A DNA stretch of 64,000 nucleotides, taken from positions 1 to 64,000 of the forward strand of contig JAFDEK010000014.1 in the NCBI GenBank assembly GCA_019310385.1, read 5' to 3'. A program made the position numbers and the translations under genes. This document shows positions 7,086 to 15,129 of the stretch, piece after piece. The DNA is from Deltaproteobacteria bacterium (GTDB taxonomy: Bacteria > Myxococcota_A > UBA9160 > UBA4427). The notes beneath the pieces were generated by a model that searched no databases, was not told where the DNA came from, and worked only from the letters and a program-made list of their open reading frames with translations. Numbering within the stretch: position 1 is the first letter of the stretch; each line of letters opens with the position of its first letter.

Positions 7086-9002
7086 TCAGGTCTCCGAGCG
7101 CCTGCGCCGTGCCACCGTGACGCTCCCCGCGGCGAGCAGCAAGAGCGCCAGCGCGACGTGCCCCGGCCCGGCGAGTCCGGGCACCTCGGTGCTCGGGGGA
7201 TCGATGCTGCAGCCCGGGATCCACTCGTTGCCGCAGCCCACCAGGGCGTCGCAGCTGTCGGCCGTGCAGGGATTCGTGTCGTTGCACTGGGCGTCGTTCG
7301 CCAGGCCCACGATGCTGTCGCTGCCCTCGTCGCAGGCGTCGCCGGTCGTACAGGCGACGCCGTCGTCGTCGGCGGGAGGCGTGCCGGTTTGACAGTCGTT
7401 GACCGCATCGCAGGTCTCGTCGCCGTCGCAGAAGAGCCCGTTGTCGCAGAGGCTGTGGTCGGGAGTGCCCACGATGCTGTCGCTGCCCTCGTCGCAGGCG
7501 TCGCCGGTGGTACAGGCGACGCCGTCGTCGGCGACGGGAGGCGTGCCGGTTTGACAGTCGTTGACCGCATCGCAGGTCTCGCTGCCGTCGCAGAAGAGCC
7601 CGTTGTCGCAGCTGGCGTGGACGGGGAAGTGGACGATCTCGTCGCTGACGTCGTTACAGAAGTCGGCCGTGCAGGAGACGCCATCGTCCAGGACGAGGGG
7701 AGGCCCGGGCCGACAATTGAAGACCGGGTCGCAGACTTCGACACCGTCGCAGAAGATCATGTTGTCGCAGGCCGCGTGGCTGGGGAAGTGGACGATCTCG
7801 TCGATGGATTCGTTGCAGAAGTCAGCCGTGCATACGACGCCGTCGTCCATGTCGAGGGGCAGGCCGAGCACGCAGTTGTTCACCGGATCGCAGACTTCGT
7901 CGCCGTTGCAGAAGAGACCGTCGTCGCACTGGTTGTCGTCCGGAGCGAAAACGAAGCTGTCGTTGACTTCGTCGCAAGTGTCGACGGTGCAGGGGACGCC
8001 GTCGTCGGGCACCGGCGGCGTGCCGGGCTGGCAGCCGAGGAGTGCGTCGCAGAGCTCGACGCCGTCGCAGAATTGCCCGTTGCTGCACACGACCGGTGCG
8101 CCCGCGACACAGGCGCCCGCGCCGTCGCAGAGGTCGATGTCGGTACAGAGGTTGTCGTCGCTGCAGCTACTGCCGTTCGCCTCGAAGGTGCAGGTCGCCG
8201 AGCAGCAGTCGCCGTCGGCGGTGTTGCCGTCGTCGCACTCCTCGGGGCCTTCGGGAATGCCGTCACCGCAGATCGACACCAGCTCGACCTGCACGGAGAA
8301 GCCGCTCACCGGGAGATTGCCGTAGTAGAGGTGCCCGTAGGGGCCCGTCGACTTCTTGTCGTCGTGGGGCGCCACCCAGAGGTAGACCCCGCCCGGCGGC
8401 ACCTCGACCTCGACGCTCGTGGTCGAGATGAAGAAATCCTCGGCGATGTCGGTGTTGAAGGAGGCGGCCTCGGACAGCCCCATCAGGCCCGTGTTGTAGT
8501 CGACGCCGGAGTCGATGGCGGAAATGACGCGGGGCGAGCTGTAGGGGCTACCGTCGAGGAACGCGCAGCTGGAGCTGGAGAAGCCGAAGCAGGGGGTGAC
8601 GTAGTCATCCGAGCTGAAGAGGCCGATCATCTTCGAGATGACCGACTGGTTGGCCTCGCCGGAGAAGATGAAGGGAAAGGGGTTGGAGCGTCCGGTCTTG
8701 AAGCTCCCCACCGCGGTGAGGCGAACCGTGTCGCCGGCCACGATACCGAGGCCCGGCAGGTAGATGGGGTCGTCGGTGCCCCAGGTCTCTTGCCAGCGCG
8801 GGCAAAAGAGGGAGCCGGCCGGGCAGGGATCCCAGGCGGCGGTCTCGTCGCTGCCGGCGCCGAGGAAGCTCTGGTCCACCGTCACGTCGAACTCGAAGAC
8901 CTGGGCGCCAGCCGGGGCGGAAAGGGTCAGTAGGGCAAGGAGCAGCACGTACGCAAGGCGAACGCGTCCCAGCGCATCAGGTGCAATGCGCACGAGCTTC
9001 AT
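7086..9002 (-). CDS. secreted Cys-rich DUF4215-like repeat protein with C-terminal sorting tail
   Basis: The 638 aa product starts with a signal peptide ending near 'LSAPAGAQVF'. Residues 35-250 form a beta-rich domain with few cysteines. 'CGDGIPEGPEECDDGNTADGDCCSATC' is the DUF4215/myxobacterial Cys-rich signature. It is followed by six to seven Cys-rich repeats of about 50 residues, with cores such as 'CDNGLFCDGDETCDAVNDCQTGTPP' and 'DDGVACTTGDACDEGSD', which look disulphide-bonded and possibly Ca2+-binding. The tail 'VPGLAGPGHVALALLLLAAGSVTVARRRR' is a Pro-containing motif, hydrophobic helix and Arg cluster, resembling PEP-CTERM/IPTL-CTERM-type sorting signals. It is probably exported and then processed or anchored by an exosortase encoded elsewhere. 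Function unknown. Confidence 0.85.
   Translation of the reverse strand: MKLVRIAPDALGRVRLAYVLLLALLTLSAPAGAQVFEFDVTVDQSFLGAGSDETAAWDPCPAGSLFCPRWQETWGTDDPIYLPGLGIVAGDTVRLTAVGSFKTGRSNPFPFIFSGEANQSVISKMIGLFSSDDYVTPCFGFSSSSCAFLDGSPYSSPRVISAIDSGVDYNTGLMGLSEAASFNTDIAEDFFISTTSVEVEVPPGGVYLWVAPHDDKKSTGPYGHLYYGNLPVSGFSVQVELVSICGDGIPEGPEECDDGNTADGDCCSATCTFEANGSSCSDDNLCTDIDLCDGAGACVAGAPVVCSNGQFCDGVELCDALLGCQPGTPPVPDDGVPCTVDTCDEVNDSFVFAPDDNQCDDGLFCNGDEVCDPVNNCVLGLPLDMDDGVVCTADFCNESIDEIVHFPSHAACDNMIFCDGVEVCDPVFNCRPGPPLVLDDGVSCTADFCNDVSDEIVHFPVHASCDNGLFCDGSETCDAVNDCQTGTPPVADDGVACTTGDACDEGSDSIVGTPDHSLCDNGLFCDGDETCDAVNDCQTGTPPADDDGVACTTGDACDEGSDSIVGLANDAQCNDTNPCTADSCDALVGCGNEWIPGCSIDPPSTEVPGLAGPGHVALALLLLAAGSVTVARRRRSET
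7306..7612. repeat. 162-bp tandem duplication inside the Cys-rich gene
   Basis: The blocks starting 'CCCACGATGCTGTCGCTGCC' at 7306 and at 7468 are nearly identical over most of a 162-bp (54-codon) unit. The remaining Cys-rich repeats of the gene are much more diverged in DNA. This points to a recent in-frame duplication of one protein repeat. Confidence 0.85.
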
Positions 9003-9329
9003 CCGTTATCTCCCGGGATCCGCGGACTCGAGGGTCAGAGGGTGGGGGATGGGCACAACGGCCGGCAGTTTACGGGGTGGCGGGCCCCGAGATCAAGCAG
9101 GAAATGTGCAGATCTCCCGCACCCGCACCGGCGCTCCGGACCGGGCAGGAGGCAACTTCGTCGCCCATGGGAAACGCGCGCATCTCATTGGCGAGAAGAG
9201 CCCGGGGCGCGGCAAGGGCGCGGGCGCGCTGGGCAGGGCCGCTCGCGGCCGGGTCGCCGTGGGAGGCCTCGCCCTTCATGGCTGCCGTGCTTGGCTGCTC
9301 TTTACTCAGCGCCCACGCTTGCCGTCCAC
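9003..9329. other. intergenic region, promoter area of the Cys-rich gene
   Basis: This is 327 bases between the start of the minus-strand Cys-rich gene and the end of the minus-strand YfhO gene. I see no convincing ORF on either strand and no clear operator. It presumably holds the promoter of the Cys-rich gene. Confidence 0.5.
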
Positions 9330-12062
9330 TCAGGCCCCCCGATTCCGCCGATTCCGAAGCAGAAGATAGGCGCTCGCGAGCCCCAGGCTCAGCAGGGAGA
9401 GGGTTGCTCCCCGACGCAGAGACGGGGGCCGGAATTCGAAGCGTACGCGGTGGGTGCCCGGAGAGAGCGAGACCGCCTTGAAGGCGTCGTTGGCGAGCAG
9501 GATCTCGGCCGGCTCGCCGTCGACGGAGGCTCGCCAGCCGGGGTAGTGGGGATCCACGAAGGTGAGGATGCGCGGACCCGGCAGGTCGCGGACCTCGACC
9601 TCCACCGCGTTGGCAGAGCGCGAGACGATACGGATGTGCGCGTCTTCGTCCTGCCGATCGCTCTCGAGCCAGGCCTCGGTCAGCTGAAGATGGCCGCGCG
9701 GATCTTCCAGCTCGGTGATCAAGGTGATGCGCAGGGTTTCGAAGTCGGGCAGCGGTAGCTCGAGCTCGGCCGCTGCGTCACCGGTGGCCGCGAGGGTGAG
9801 GCGTTTGCCCACGGAGTCGCGCTCGGCTCGCGTATCGACGATCTCGCTCGAGAGAGTGGCAGCCGTGTCGCTGCGGTAGCGCAGCTTCAGGCTGCCGTGG
9901 AGGGGCGGCTGGCGCAGCTCAGGCAGGGTCAGGGCGCTGCGCATCGGCGCGCCCGTCTTGCTGCCCGTCTTCGCACGCCAGTGGAGCTGTGGGGGCAGGG
10001 CGATGGGGCTGCGCTCGATGTCGACCGATACCCCGCTGGCTTCGAGATCGCTCCGTGCGACCCGGGGCAGCGACAGACCGCCGGGCGGGTCCTCGAGAAA
10101 GACCGTGCTCGCGGCCGGAAAGGGGGTCTCGGAATCGGGAAGGGGGCCCTCTACGTAGCGCCGGGCCAGCCAGAAGGAGCGCTTGAGGAAGAGGTTGCCC
10201 CGCTGGCTCTCCTCCACCGTGTCTTCGCGCGTCAGGTAGGGCGTGTAGCGGTCGGCGCCCACCAGCGCGCGGTGGGCGCGGGCGATGTAGAGGGAATCGT
10301 AGCCATTGATGGCCGGCTGCAGCTCCAGCATGTTCCGGTTGGGATACTCCCAGGCCAGGCGGCGGTTATCGGCCCAGAAGCTCGGCGACGGCTCCCACGC
10401 GAGAGGGCGATCGATGCGGGTGTCATGGCCGAGCCAGTCCAGCGTGAAGGGAACCAGGCCCCGATTCCAGACTACGATCTCGGCGAGCAACAAGAGTGGC
10501 AGCGCTATTCCCACCGCGATGCCTGAAGTCGGACTCGCGGGCGCCCCGCTGCCCCGCAGCCGCAACCCCGCGAGCGCGACGACCGCCAGGATGATGCAGG
10601 GCAGCACGACCACCGCGTCGCTCACCGGCAGCCTTCCGCGCGGCGGCAGGAAGCCGTAGAGCCTCCAGAGCAGCAGGCACCCGATGCCGAGACAGAGCAG
10701 TGACGGCCACAGGCTGAAGCGCCTTTCGGCCCAGCGCCGCGCGGTGGCGTCGACTCCGTAGCCCGCGAGCATGGCGAGGGGAAAGCAGGCCCAGGTCATG
10801 GCGCGGGAGAGAGTGTTGAGCCGGTAGGGCGCGACGGCAATGAAGAGCTGGGAGAAGGGAAGGGGTGGGCCGATGGAGATATCGACGAAGACGTAGAAGA
10901 GGAAGAGGTATAGGAGCACCGTTCGTCGACTGGGGTGGCAGAGGGCGGCGAGGGCCAGCAGGACGGAGCCGAGACCCGCCAGTCGGTAGTCGAGCTTCAG
11001 GTTCCATTCGCCCCAGTAGGTGGAGAAGATCCGCAGCAGCCAGGCCGCGTCCGGTAGCTTCGACGGGATGAGGTTGGGCATCCGGCCCCGCAAGCTGAAG
11101 CTCGAGAACTCCGCGGCCGGGATCAGCATCACGGCCGCGATCCCCGCGCCGAGAGCGAAGACGAGCGCCCCCATCGCGAAGTCGCCGCCCAGGGTCGTGG
11201 CCCACTCGCGGGGAGCCCGCCCGGTGGGCCACCTCTCGATGAAACGATGGCCCACGCCCCAGCACGCGATGCAGACACTCATGAGCAGGGTCATGTGGGG
11301 TGAGCCGGCCAGCAGTGCGAGGCCGAAGAAGAGCCCGGCGATGAGGGCAGGGCGGATGCGTTCGCGCAGCTCTTCGGCGAGGAAGCAGCGCCGCAGGAAG
11401 AGCAGCACGTAGGGCAGCCACGCCGTGGTCGTGACGAAGATGCCAGCGAGAGCCTGACGCACGAAGCCCGCACTGAAAGCGAATACGAAGGCCGTCGTCA
11501 TGCAGGCCGCGAAGCTCAGCCCGTGATCCCGCGCGAAGAGAAAGGCGCCGACGCCTGCGAGGAGAACATGCAGGGCGGTCATGATCGCGATGCTGTAGTG
11601 GGCCGAGAGCGGAGTGGCGCCGAGGTCGAGGAGGCCGCGCAAGAGGTAGGGGGGATAGAAGACGAAGGAGTTCGGGTTCGCGGAGAAGGGCGTCCCGCTC
11701 AGCAGCAGCGGGTTCCACAGCGGGAGCTCGCCGCGTTGCAGCGCCGTGTCGAAGAATACCGCCTGGGGGAGATAGAAGTTCCAGTGATCCCGCAGGCCCG
11801 TGAGCTGGCTCGGGTCGGCGAGGCGCGCGGGCAGATCGAAGACGAGGGCCCCGGCCAGCGAGATGAACGCGACGGCGGCGAGGACGCGCGGGATGCCTTG
11901 GGTGGCGAGGAGCCAGGACCAGCGGCTTTCGGGCAGTGTGCCGCCATGTGCGGCGAGATTTCCCACTCCGGTCCTGCTCCGTCTGTTACGTGATGGGCCA
12001 CGCGTGACAGGCCAGATGGGGCATGGCGCCACCCTCGAGGCGCCGATGTGCCGGCGGACCAT
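9330..12062 (-). CDS. YfhO-family polytopic membrane protein
   Basis: This is a large membrane protein of about 910 aa. It begins with one helix ('VLAAVAFISLAGALVF'), then a periplasmic loop with 'NFYLPQAVFFDTALQRGELPLWNPLLLSGTPFSANPNSFVFYPPYLL', the acidic/aromatic loop typical of GT-C-fold glycosyltransferases and the YfhO family. About ten more hydrophobic segments follow. The soluble C-terminal domain ends with 'HYPGWRASVDGEPAEILLANDAFKAVSLSPGTHRVRFEF', the conserved end of YfhO proteins. Family members are implicated in glycosylating cell-envelope polymers from lipid-linked sugars. The start is uncertain: the ATG at 12062 is chosen, while the track start at 12191 adds a non-conserved leader. 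It is divergent from the kinase gene. Confidence 0.82.
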   Translation of the reverse strand: MVRRHIGASRVAPCPIWPVTRGPSRNRRSRTGVGNLAAHGGTLPESRWSWLLATQGIPRVLAAVAFISLAGALVFDLPARLADPSQLTGLRDHWNFYLPQAVFFDTALQRGELPLWNPLLLSGTPFSANPNSFVFYPPYLLRGLLDLGATPLSAHYSIAIMTALHVLLAGVGAFLFARDHGLSFAACMTTAFVFAFSAGFVRQALAGIFVTTTAWLPYVLLFLRRCFLAEELRERIRPALIAGLFFGLALLAGSPHMTLLMSVCIACWGVGHRFIERWPTGRAPREWATTLGGDFAMGALVFALGAGIAAVMLIPAAEFSSFSLRGRMPNLIPSKLPDAAWLLRIFSTYWGEWNLKLDYRLAGLGSVLLALAALCHPSRRTVLLYLFLFYVFVDISIGPPLPFSQLFIAVAPYRLNTLSRAMTWACFPLAMLAGYGVDATARRWAERRFSLWPSLLCLGIGCLLLWRLYGFLPPRGRLPVSDAVVVLPCIILAVVALAGLRLRGSGAPASPTSGIAVGIALPLLLLAEIVVWNRGLVPFTLDWLGHDTRIDRPLAWEPSPSFWADNRRLAWEYPNRNMLELQPAINGYDSLYIARAHRALVGADRYTPYLTREDTVEESQRGNLFLKRSFWLARRYVEGPLPDSETPFPAASTVFLEDPPGGLSLPRVARSDLEASGVSVDIERSPIALPPQLHWRAKTGSKTGAPMRSALTLPELRQPPLHGSLKLRYRSDTAATLSSEIVDTRAERDSVGKRLTLAATGDAAAELELPLPDFETLRITLITELEDPRGHLQLTEAWLESDRQDEDAHIRIVSRSANAVEVEVRDLPGPRILTFVDPHYPGWRASVDGEPAEILLANDAFKAVSLSPGTHRVRFEFRPPSLRRGATLSLLSLGLASAYLLLRNRRNRGA

Positions 12063-12223
12063 CGATTCTACCGCCGGAGAGGCGCCAGCGCTTGCGCGTC
12101 CCGGTCTCGGTGTTTTTCCCCACTTCCCATGGAGCTTCAGCCTTCGTGTCCTGCTGTACAGCGCTGTTGCTCCCCGCGTACTGACAATCAAGCGTATCGC
12201 CGGGGCCGCCGATCCACGACGCG

Positions 12224-13702
12224 ATGAACCCCGCGTCCGTCTTCTCGGCTGGTGTGGCCTTGCTGGTACTGATGACTGCCCTGCTCAACGGGTGGGTCTA
12301 CGCGCTGCGCCGCCAGGAGAAGGCCCACCTGTGGCTCGCCGTGGTGGCCCTCGGGATCATGGTCCTGGCAACGGCCCGGGCGGGAGCCTACGCGAACACC
12401 GAGGTCGCTGAGGCGGAGACGTGGCAGCGCCTCGCCTTGCTCTGCATCCCCTTCGTTGTCGTGGGATTCGTGCGCTTCTCCTTTCACTTTCTCGAGCTCG
12501 AGCGTCCGTGGCTGGACCGCGCGGCCTTCCTGATCGGCGGGTTGGCGATTCTGGGCAGTGTGCAGCCGTGGCTCTTCTTCTCGGGTGAGCCCGTCCACCA
12601 TCGCATCTCGTGGCTCGGTATCGAGCACGTGGAGCCCGGCGTCTCCCTCTTCGGGACGCTGCTCTTCACCGCGATATCGGGCGTGATCCTCTACCTGATC
12701 CCCCTCTACGCCTCCCAGCTCCACCGCCTCCAGGAGGATTCGCGACTGCTCTTCATTCCCCTCTGCGTCTGGCTCTTCGCCTGCTTCAATGACATGGCGG
12801 TGTCGGGAGCGATCTACGAGGCGCCCTACCTCACCAGCTTCGGCTATGCGACCTTCATCCTGGTCTTCTCGGGCGTCCTGATCCGGCGTTTCGTGAGCTC
12901 CATGGAGGAGGCGGAGCGCACGAAGGAAGACCTCGAGGGCCTCGTGGAGGCACGCACCGAGGATTTGCGGCAGAAGGACCTGCTGCTCGCCCACGGCGAG
13001 CGCATGGCAACCATCGGGACCCTGGCCGCGGGGGTCGCCCATGAAATCAACAACCCCATCGCGTACGTGACCTCGAATCTCAACTGCCTGCAGGAGTTCT
13101 ACGGGCGGCCCGAAGAGCGCGCCGAGGCGGATGAGATCTTCGTCGAGTGCCGCGAAGGTCTGGGGCGGGTCAGCAATATCGTCGCCGAGCTCCTCGCCTT
13201 TGCACGTCCGAGCGAATCGCCGCCGCAGCTCGTCGACCTGGGCGAAGCCGTGCGGGGGATTCTGCCCATCATTCGCCACGAGGCGAAGGGTCGCGCCGAG
13301 ATCGTAATCGAGCTCGCGCAGGTGCCGCCTGTCTGGGGAGATGCCCGTGTCCTCGGGCAGGTGTGCATGAACCTGGCCATCAATGGCATCCAGTCCATTC
13401 CCAGGGGAGGCAAGGGAGACGATCGCGTCGTCCTCTCCACGTGCCGCGAAGGAGATCGAGTGGTTCTGCGCGTGAGCGATACCGGCTGCGGGATTCCCGA
13501 AGACGTGTTGCCCCGGATCTTCGACCCCTTCTTTACCACCAAGGATCAGGGCGAGGGGACGGGCCTCGGTCTGGCGATCACCCATCAGCTGGTGGCGCGC
13601 CACTCGGGCGAGATCGCGGTCGAGAGCAGTCCGGGAGGGACCACATTCCTGGTCTCGCTTCCGATCCCCGAGACCGAGGCGGCGGGTAGCCGGATCCAAT
13701 GA
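12224..13702 (+). CDS. membrane sensor histidine kinase
   Basis: The 492 aa sensor kinase has about six transmembrane helices in residues 1-220 with little periplasmic sequence, suggesting it senses within or near the membrane. A short coiled linker ('MEEAERTKEDLEGLVEARTEDLRQKD') leads to the dimerisation domain, with phospho-acceptor H273 in 'LAAGVAHEINNPIAYV'. The ATPase domain has the N box 'CMNLAINGIQSIP', G1 'VSDTGCGIPE', F box 'IFDPFFTTK' and G2 'GEGTGLGLAI', all intact. 'HEINNP' and the overall layout are those of NtrB-like/HisKA kinases. The receiver gene begins 127 bp downstream on the same strand and is its likely partner. Confidence 0.92.
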   Translation: MNPASVFSAGVALLVLMTALLNGWVYALRRQEKAHLWLAVVALGIMVLATARAGAYANTEVAEAETWQRLALLCIPFVVVGFVRFSFHFLELERPWLDRAAFLIGGLAILGSVQPWLFFSGEPVHHRISWLGIEHVEPGVSLFGTLLFTAISGVILYLIPLYASQLHRLQEDSRLLFIPLCVWLFACFNDMAVSGAIYEAPYLTSFGYATFILVFSGVLIRRFVSSMEEAERTKEDLEGLVEARTEDLRQKDLLLAHGERMATIGTLAAGVAHEINNPIAYVTSNLNCLQEFYGRPEERAEADEIFVECREGLGRVSNIVAELLAFARPSESPPQLVDLGEAVRGILPIIRHEAKGRAEIVIELAQVPPVWGDARVLGQVCMNLAINGIQSIPRGGKGDDRVVLSTCREGDRVVLRVSDTGCGIPEDVLPRIFDPFFTTKDQGEGTGLGLAITHQLVARHSGEIAVESSPGGTTFLVSLPIPETEAAGSRIQ

Positions 13703-13829
13703 TGGGGGAGGGTTCCGCTGCCACACCAGTCAACCGTCGACGGGTCGACCCCACGCGGTCAATCCTCGGCGTCCACTGGCCGATGCGTCTCTTGACCCGG
13801 ATCTCCGGGCATCTCGCGGGAGGTAGTGC

Positions 13830-14234
13830 ATGGCAGACGACCTGAGGATCGTCACCGTCGACGACAGCAGGGTCGCATTGGCTCAGCTGGAGAGTGTCGT
13901 CGACGGCGTGGAGGGCGCCGAGGTGGTGGGCAGCGTGCGCGACGGCGCCTCTGCGATTCGTGCCGTGGCGGAGCTGGAGCCCGATCTCGTCATGATGGAC
14001 ATCGTAATGCCCGACATGGACGGCCTCTCGGCACTGCGTGTCATCATGGCAAACCACCCCGAGGTCCGCGTCGCGTTGGTCACCTCCCTGGGCGGCTCGG
14101 GCAGCCACGCGGAAGAGGCCTTCCGGCTGGGCGCCATACAGGTGATCGCCAAGCCCTTCGAGCCGGAGCTCATCGAGGCCCTGGTCGAGGGCGAGCGAGA
14201 GCATCGCGACGCCGAGTCGAAGAGGGGATCGTGA
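13830..14234 (+). CDS. CheY-like single-domain response regulator
   Basis: The 134 aa protein is a stand-alone receiver domain. The acidic pocket is D11/D12 ('VTVDDSR'), the phosphorylation site D57 lies in 'MMDIVMPDMDG', the conserved Thr/Ser is in 'ALVTSLGG' and the Lys in 'VIAKPFEPEL'. No DNA-binding or enzymatic output domain follows, so it signals through protein contacts, as CheY or Spo0F does. A GGGAGG-like ribosome-binding site precedes the ATG. The stop overlaps the GTG of the next gene (GTGA), so the receiver and the CheX-like protein are probably made together. Confidence 0.93.
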   Translation: MADDLRIVTVDDSRVALAQLESVVDGVEGAEVVGSVRDGASAIRAVAELEPDLVMMDIVMPDMDGLSALRVIMANHPEVRVALVTSLGGSGSHAEEAFRLGAIQVIAKPFEPELIEALVEGEREHRDAESKRGS

Positions 14235-15064
14235 GCGTCAAGTTCTTCGGCCAGTACCTCATCGAGCAGGGCGAGATCGACGCCGCCTCGCTGCGCGAGG
14301 CCCTCGACCTCATGGAGCTCGAGAACCAGACCCTCGGCGAGCACGCCGTGGCAGCGGGCTTTGCGCGAGAGGCGGACTGCCGCCGGGTCAACGGCGAGCA
14401 GCGCCGGCTGGACCGGCCCTTCGGTGAGCTGGCCGTCGACATGGGCATCCTCAACTCGGTCGAGCTGGAGGAGCTGCTGCTGCGGCAGCAGATGAGCCGG
14501 CTCGAAGTGAGCGATGCCCTGCTGCGCCTGGGTCACGTCGTGCAGGATCGTATGGCCCTGCTGCTGGATCGCTTCAAGCAGGAGCAAGCCCCCCACGCTT
14601 GCGGCAGCGTCGAGCTGCCAGAAGGACTGCGCGGGAATCGACTCGCGCGCTCCCTCGTCGATTTGTTGCCTCGTTTCTGTGTCAGGGTGGGAGGCCTCGA
14701 GCTGAAGGTGAAGCCCCCAGTGGCCGTCACCACCCTCGACCCGCGCGATCTCGTGGCCTCCGTGGTGGTGGTCGCCAATCCGGGCGTGGAGATGGCGCTG
14801 CTGGCCGATTGCGGCTTCGGGCAGAAGCTGGCTTCGGGCATCTCGGGGCTCGACCTCTCGACCCAGCCCGTCGAGCTGGCCGTGGATGCCCTGGGCGAAT
14901 TCCTGAACGTCCTCGCCGGTAACGTGATGAGCGCCCTCGAGCAGGACGAAGGCCTGGAGTGCCGCCTCGAGGCACCCCGCTTCGGCGTGCTACCCGGGGA
15001 GGGCTACGAGTTCGAGCTGGTTTCCCTCTGCGGCGAAGCCAGCTTCGTGCTCGCTCCGTGCTGA
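14231..15064 (+). CDS. MshEN-like plus CheX-like signalling protein
   Basis: The 277 aa protein starts at a GTG overlapping the receiver gene's stop. The first half holds two repeats like the N-terminal domain of GspE/PilB/MshE ATPases, 'FGQYLIEQGEIDAASLREALD' and 'FGELAVDMGILNSVELEELLLRQQ'; in MshE such repeats bind cyclic di-GMP. The second half contains 'TQPVELAVDALGEFLNVLAGNVMSALEQDEG', which resembles the catalytic helix of CheX/CheC phosphatases (E-x2-x-N). A CheX-like domain beside a CheY-like receiver suggests that it dephosphorylates or reads out that receiver. Domain assignment is from motif resemblance only; the c-di-GMP link is inference. Confidence 0.65.
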   Translation: MSVKFFGQYLIEQGEIDAASLREALDLMELENQTLGEHAVAAGFAREADCRRVNGEQRRLDRPFGELAVDMGILNSVELEELLLRQQMSRLEVSDALLRLGHVVQDRMALLLDRFKQEQAPHACGSVELPEGLRGNRLARSLVDLLPRFCVRVGGLELKVKPPVAVTTLDPRDLVASVVVVANPGVEMALLADCGFGQKLASGISGLDLSTQPVELAVDALGEFLNVLAGNVMSALEQDEGLECRLEAPRFGVLPGEGYEFELVSLCGEASFVLAPC

Positions 15065-15082
15065 GCCCCGTCTTCTTTTGGC

Positions 15083-15129
15083 CAGGAACGGCCTTCGAAC
15101 AGGAACGGCCTTCAAACAGGAACGGCCTT
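15083..15129. repeat. 17-bp tandem repeat across the MFS gene stop
   Basis: 'CAGGAACGGCCTTCGAA' (15083-15099) and 'CAGGAACGGCCTTCAAA' (15100-15116) are followed by 13 more matching bases. The TGA stop of the minus-strand transporter gene (15112-15114) is inside the second copy. Because 17 is not a multiple of three, the extra copies shift frame. Confidence 0.95.

Noticed and set aside
6870-8933. 687 aa plus-strand ORF opposite the Cys-rich gene
   Set aside because: Its Val/Ala/Asp repeats ('VAALVAGVAG') are the reverse reading of the real Cys-rich repeats; no start signals or domains.
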